Origin: Nageia nagi
Taxonomy: Eukaryota > Pinophyta
DNA length: 64,000 nucleotides
Direction of reading: 5' to 3'
Assembly: GCA_050084985.1 (NCBI GenBank)
Contig: JBITNC010000001.1
Coordinates: 62,558,001-62,622,000 of the forward strand
The position numbers and the translations under genes are program-made. The notes beneath the pieces are model-generated. The model did not search any database and was not told the origin of the DNA. It saw nothing but the letters and a program-made list of their open reading frames with translations. Below, piece by piece: positions 61,275 to 64,000 of the stretch. The first letter of the stretch is position 1. Every line of letters starts with the position of its first letter.

Positions 61275-64000
61275 ATCATGTGAAGGCTCCTCTTCAACAT
61301 CTTAAAGGTCCTTCATCCTTCTTCAACTTGGAGGTCTTAATCCTACTCTTCATTGTGAGGTAAAAGAGTTTCAAAAGTATAACCTCCTTTCTTTATTGGA
61401 TTATTTTATAATACTAACATATTTTGCATTATATGTTAGTTTATTTTCTTTATTATTTTGGATTACTAACATATTTTGTGATATGTTAGTCCTTTTTTTG
61501 TGAAAGGTATGCTTAAATTTTGCAATATATTGTTATACAATTTTTTTTTTGTAACACTTTTTTTTTGTTTACAAAAGATGTTTAATGTATTACTATAATT
61601 TTTTTTGGGGTTTGAAATAAAAATATATTGGTATTATATTTTGTAAAAAAAAAATACTTTGTTTCACAATTATAATTTTATCAAAACATTAGAGGTGACA
61701 AGAGCATGCTACAATAAAATACATTGTTATTAAAACTTAGAGGCAATTTTTTGGAGGTGTTTATTTTGTTGGGATCTATGCTATCTTGAATTATCATCAC
61801 CCCTTCACCCCTCCAGCATTGAATTTTTTTATTTTTCTTGGGCTTTATTTCTCTTTTACTACGTAGGTGTTGATAGCTGCATCAAGTTGAACCTCCCTCA
61901 TGAATTAGGGGACCCTTTAGCCCACTTAAGATTTGGGTCTTGAAAACTTTGGTACAACCAAATCTCCACCCTAGCTACTCATGGATTCAAATATAGGTCT
62001 TAACTTGGTGACCTCCCCATAGTTGGCTACTATCTTTCCCTTACCATTGTTTGTAGGTTCTATGTTGGTGCTTTCCTCCCTTTTTTGACCTATCATAAGT
62101 GATAAAGGGGGAGTCAAGACCCTCCTCTCCTCTCTCCATACCCTCTTATCCAATTTACATGTTATTCTCCATACATGTTATGTCAGCACCTATCATCCGA
62201 GTCTGTTCTTTCCCTCCACCTGTGGTCTCTATCTCACGTTCTCCCTCTACCATAAAACACCATCTCCATATTCTCACAAGGTAGTACACTACCCTTTCAA
62301 TGATGAATATGCCCCCTCCTTCACACAGATATAGGATTGAGATATCCCTGCAATCATTTTTTCCTCCATGTAGCTTTGCTCCTCCATGTGCATCGCCACC
62401 CATTCCCTTATCCTTTTATTTTTTTTTCTCAAACAATGGTGTATCCTTTTTATTTTTTGGTCAACTCTTTTCATTACATCTTAAGTCTTATTAAATTCCT
62501 TTTTGAGTGGTGTGGAGTATATCTTTTGCTTTTATCACTCTATAAGTATTTAGTATCTTAAAGGTTATTTTTGTTTGTTCCATAAGTATTTTTCACCATC
62601 ATTACTCATTAACTCACTCTGACTTGGAGTAGAGTTAGAGTTAAAATTGAATGATGACTTATTTATTTCTTGTTCCATAAGGGTACTAAATGTTTTTTTT
62701 TTTATAAAATTATTAAAAGGGGGAAGACAATTTTTTAACTTGAGGTTATTATTTTTGCAAAAATATTCTTTTACTTAGTTAAAATTATTTCTTTTTGCCT
62801 TTGAGGTAGCAAATTTAGATTGGCATTAATGTCCTAGTCAATTTTTTTTACTATGGTAAAAATGTAATTTGTTTTAGTTCTTATTGCAAAATAAGATAAA
62901 TAGTGCAAAAATTAGCATTTTTTTTACCTTATTACTTAGATAAAAATGATAAATAATTTTTTTCCCTTAGTTAAATTTCTAAGGTTAAAATTGCAATAAG
63001 ATTATTGAAGGGACCTTTTAAAGTAAAAAGGGTAATCTTTTGTGAATATATTTTTACTTAAAAATCCTTTTGCAAAAGTTAAAATACACTCTTATCACTA
63101 TTATTGAATACCTTTTAAGTGTTTACCTTCATGTTCCTTTTTTAAATAAGAATGCAAACTATGGAAATGATGGAATACTTGATGCACTTTTTTTATGCAA
63201 AGTGATAGATAGACTTATGCAAATTAAGAAAATGATGCATGCTTATGCCTCTTAAGTGTTTGATTTAAATTGCTTATGAATGGACTTATTATCGTGTGCA
63301 AATAATGCATGCCTACCACTTAGAATTATATGAATGCCTTTTTTTTTAAGTATTTAAATTTCTTATGAAAGGACTCAAGCAAATTCTTTATTTTTTATGC
63401 AAAGTATGGAATGGACTTGTGCAAAATAAGGAATGATGTAAATATGTCTTTTAAGGGGTTGGTAAATAAAATCCATTGAAATCTTAAGGTTACAAGTTGC
63501 AAATGGGTGATGTTTTTTACTTATGCTCTTTTACTTCATGTTTTGTATTTTGATTTATTTGCTTGTACAAATAAAAATGCAAACATTGAAATGAGCAACC
63601 CCCTAAAATGAACACATCTGCATGTACATTGTATAACATGACTTGTTTGGAGATCCATAAGGTGAGGATAGGCAAATTGGAGCCTTTAAGTTTGACAATC
63701 AAAATGGTAAAAAGTTTGTACTTCTCAATTGCCCCTAAGTCCTTTGTTGGTCTGGACATAACTCCAATAGGTGGACACACATGTGTGTAGTGATACCACA
63801 TGTTCGCATGTCCATTCAAAGATTATCTTGATAACCTAGAAGGATAACTTAAAATCTAATCAAGATTAATAATTTGGGTGATCCAATATACATCATAACC
63901 TTGGAAAATAGTAGGTACTTCTTTTTGTGAGAAAGCATAATATTGACCAAGGCAAACTAGTTGAGGATTGGTAGTACTTGGGCTCCTCTTATATAGGTAT
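61275..64000. other. non-coding interior
   Basis: No gene is supported. There are several T- or A-runs, and a CT-richer stretch near 62,080-62,500 gives short overlapping frames on both strands. ACACACATGTGTGT near 63,775 is a 14 bp palindrome. Confidence 0.4.
63190..63465 (+). repeat. degenerate tandem repeat
   Basis: Blocks of the type TATGCAAAG...ATGGACTTGTGCAAA...AAGTGTTTGATTTAAATT recur two to three times (near 63,195, 63,280 and 63,397) with imperfect spacing. Confidence 0.4.

Larger units (their letters stand above)
60763..64000 (+). mobile_element. copia-like LTR element, 3' part beyond the window
   Basis: An LTR of 498 bp is followed by a perfect initiator-tRNA-Met primer-binding site. 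The remaining ~2.7 kb shows no Gag or Pol frame and no second LTR, so either the element is non-autonomous with a long non-coding interior or the coding part lies outside. The right boundary is unknown. Confidence 0.6.

Noticed and set aside
61971-62561. Dense overlapping frames on both strands
   Set aside because: Low-complexity CT-rich stretch; none resembles a copia Gag.
63517-63819. 100-codon minus-strand frame
   Set aside because: Composition looks protein-like in places, but no family is recognised and no context supports a gene.

Overview
The window is plant nuclear DNA. It is strongly AT-rich and dominated by LTR retrotransposons. It holds one intron-bearing host gene of a typical plant family (a MATE/DETOXIFICATION transporter) and a fragment of a plant L1-type LINE. 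Very long elements (13 and 17.7 kb) and large gene-free spacers fit a big, repeat-rich plant genome. A gymnosperm would be compatible, but nothing here fixes the species.

Layout: 1-1.9 kb, spacer with a possible LTR-leader fragment. 1,882-14,917 (+), element A, a Ty3/gypsy element of the Tat type with perfect CATAT target duplications. It keeps Gag and protease but has no reverse transcriptase or integrase. 14.9-20.0 kb, spacer with local duplications. 20,020-37,736 (-), element B, a complete but mutated Tat-type element with perfect ACTTT duplications and 2.4 kb LTRs, each holding an array of eight ~122 bp units. It encodes Gag, protease, RT, two RNases H and integrase, then an unassigned ORF built from two copies of the same ~110-residue domain. 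39.6-43.1 kb (-), a decayed Ty1/copia-like element. 45.0 kb, a long GT/GA microsatellite. 46,523-52,252 (-), element C, a decayed chromovirus-like Ty3/gypsy element primed by initiator tRNA-Met. 53,279-57,484 (-), the nine-exon MATE gene, with an apparently intact 506-residue product. 58.6-60.35 kb (-), a 5'-truncated LINE reverse transcriptase. 60,763 to the window end (+), a copia-like LTR, its primer-binding site and non-coding internal DNA.

Elements A and B belong together. They share the LTR tips, the TATA-to-leader core, a primer-binding site of the same type, the 5' leader, homologous Gag and protease, a GC-richer block after the coding region, tandem hairpin-ended ~85 bp units and the polypurine tract. 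The simplest reading is that A is a Gag-bearing non-autonomous relative that used the enzymes of a B-like partner. Most stop codons examined in B's pol are consistent with C-to-T change, as expected for silenced, methylated copies. The host gene is the only clearly functional unit; all element genes are broken to some degree except the protease ORF of A.

Most novel points: the duplicated-domain ORF downstream of integrase in B; the second zinc-knuckle module fused behind the protease in A; the conserved hairpin-ended repeats in the 3' non-coding regions of both elements; and the palindrome-bearing LTR arrays of B.
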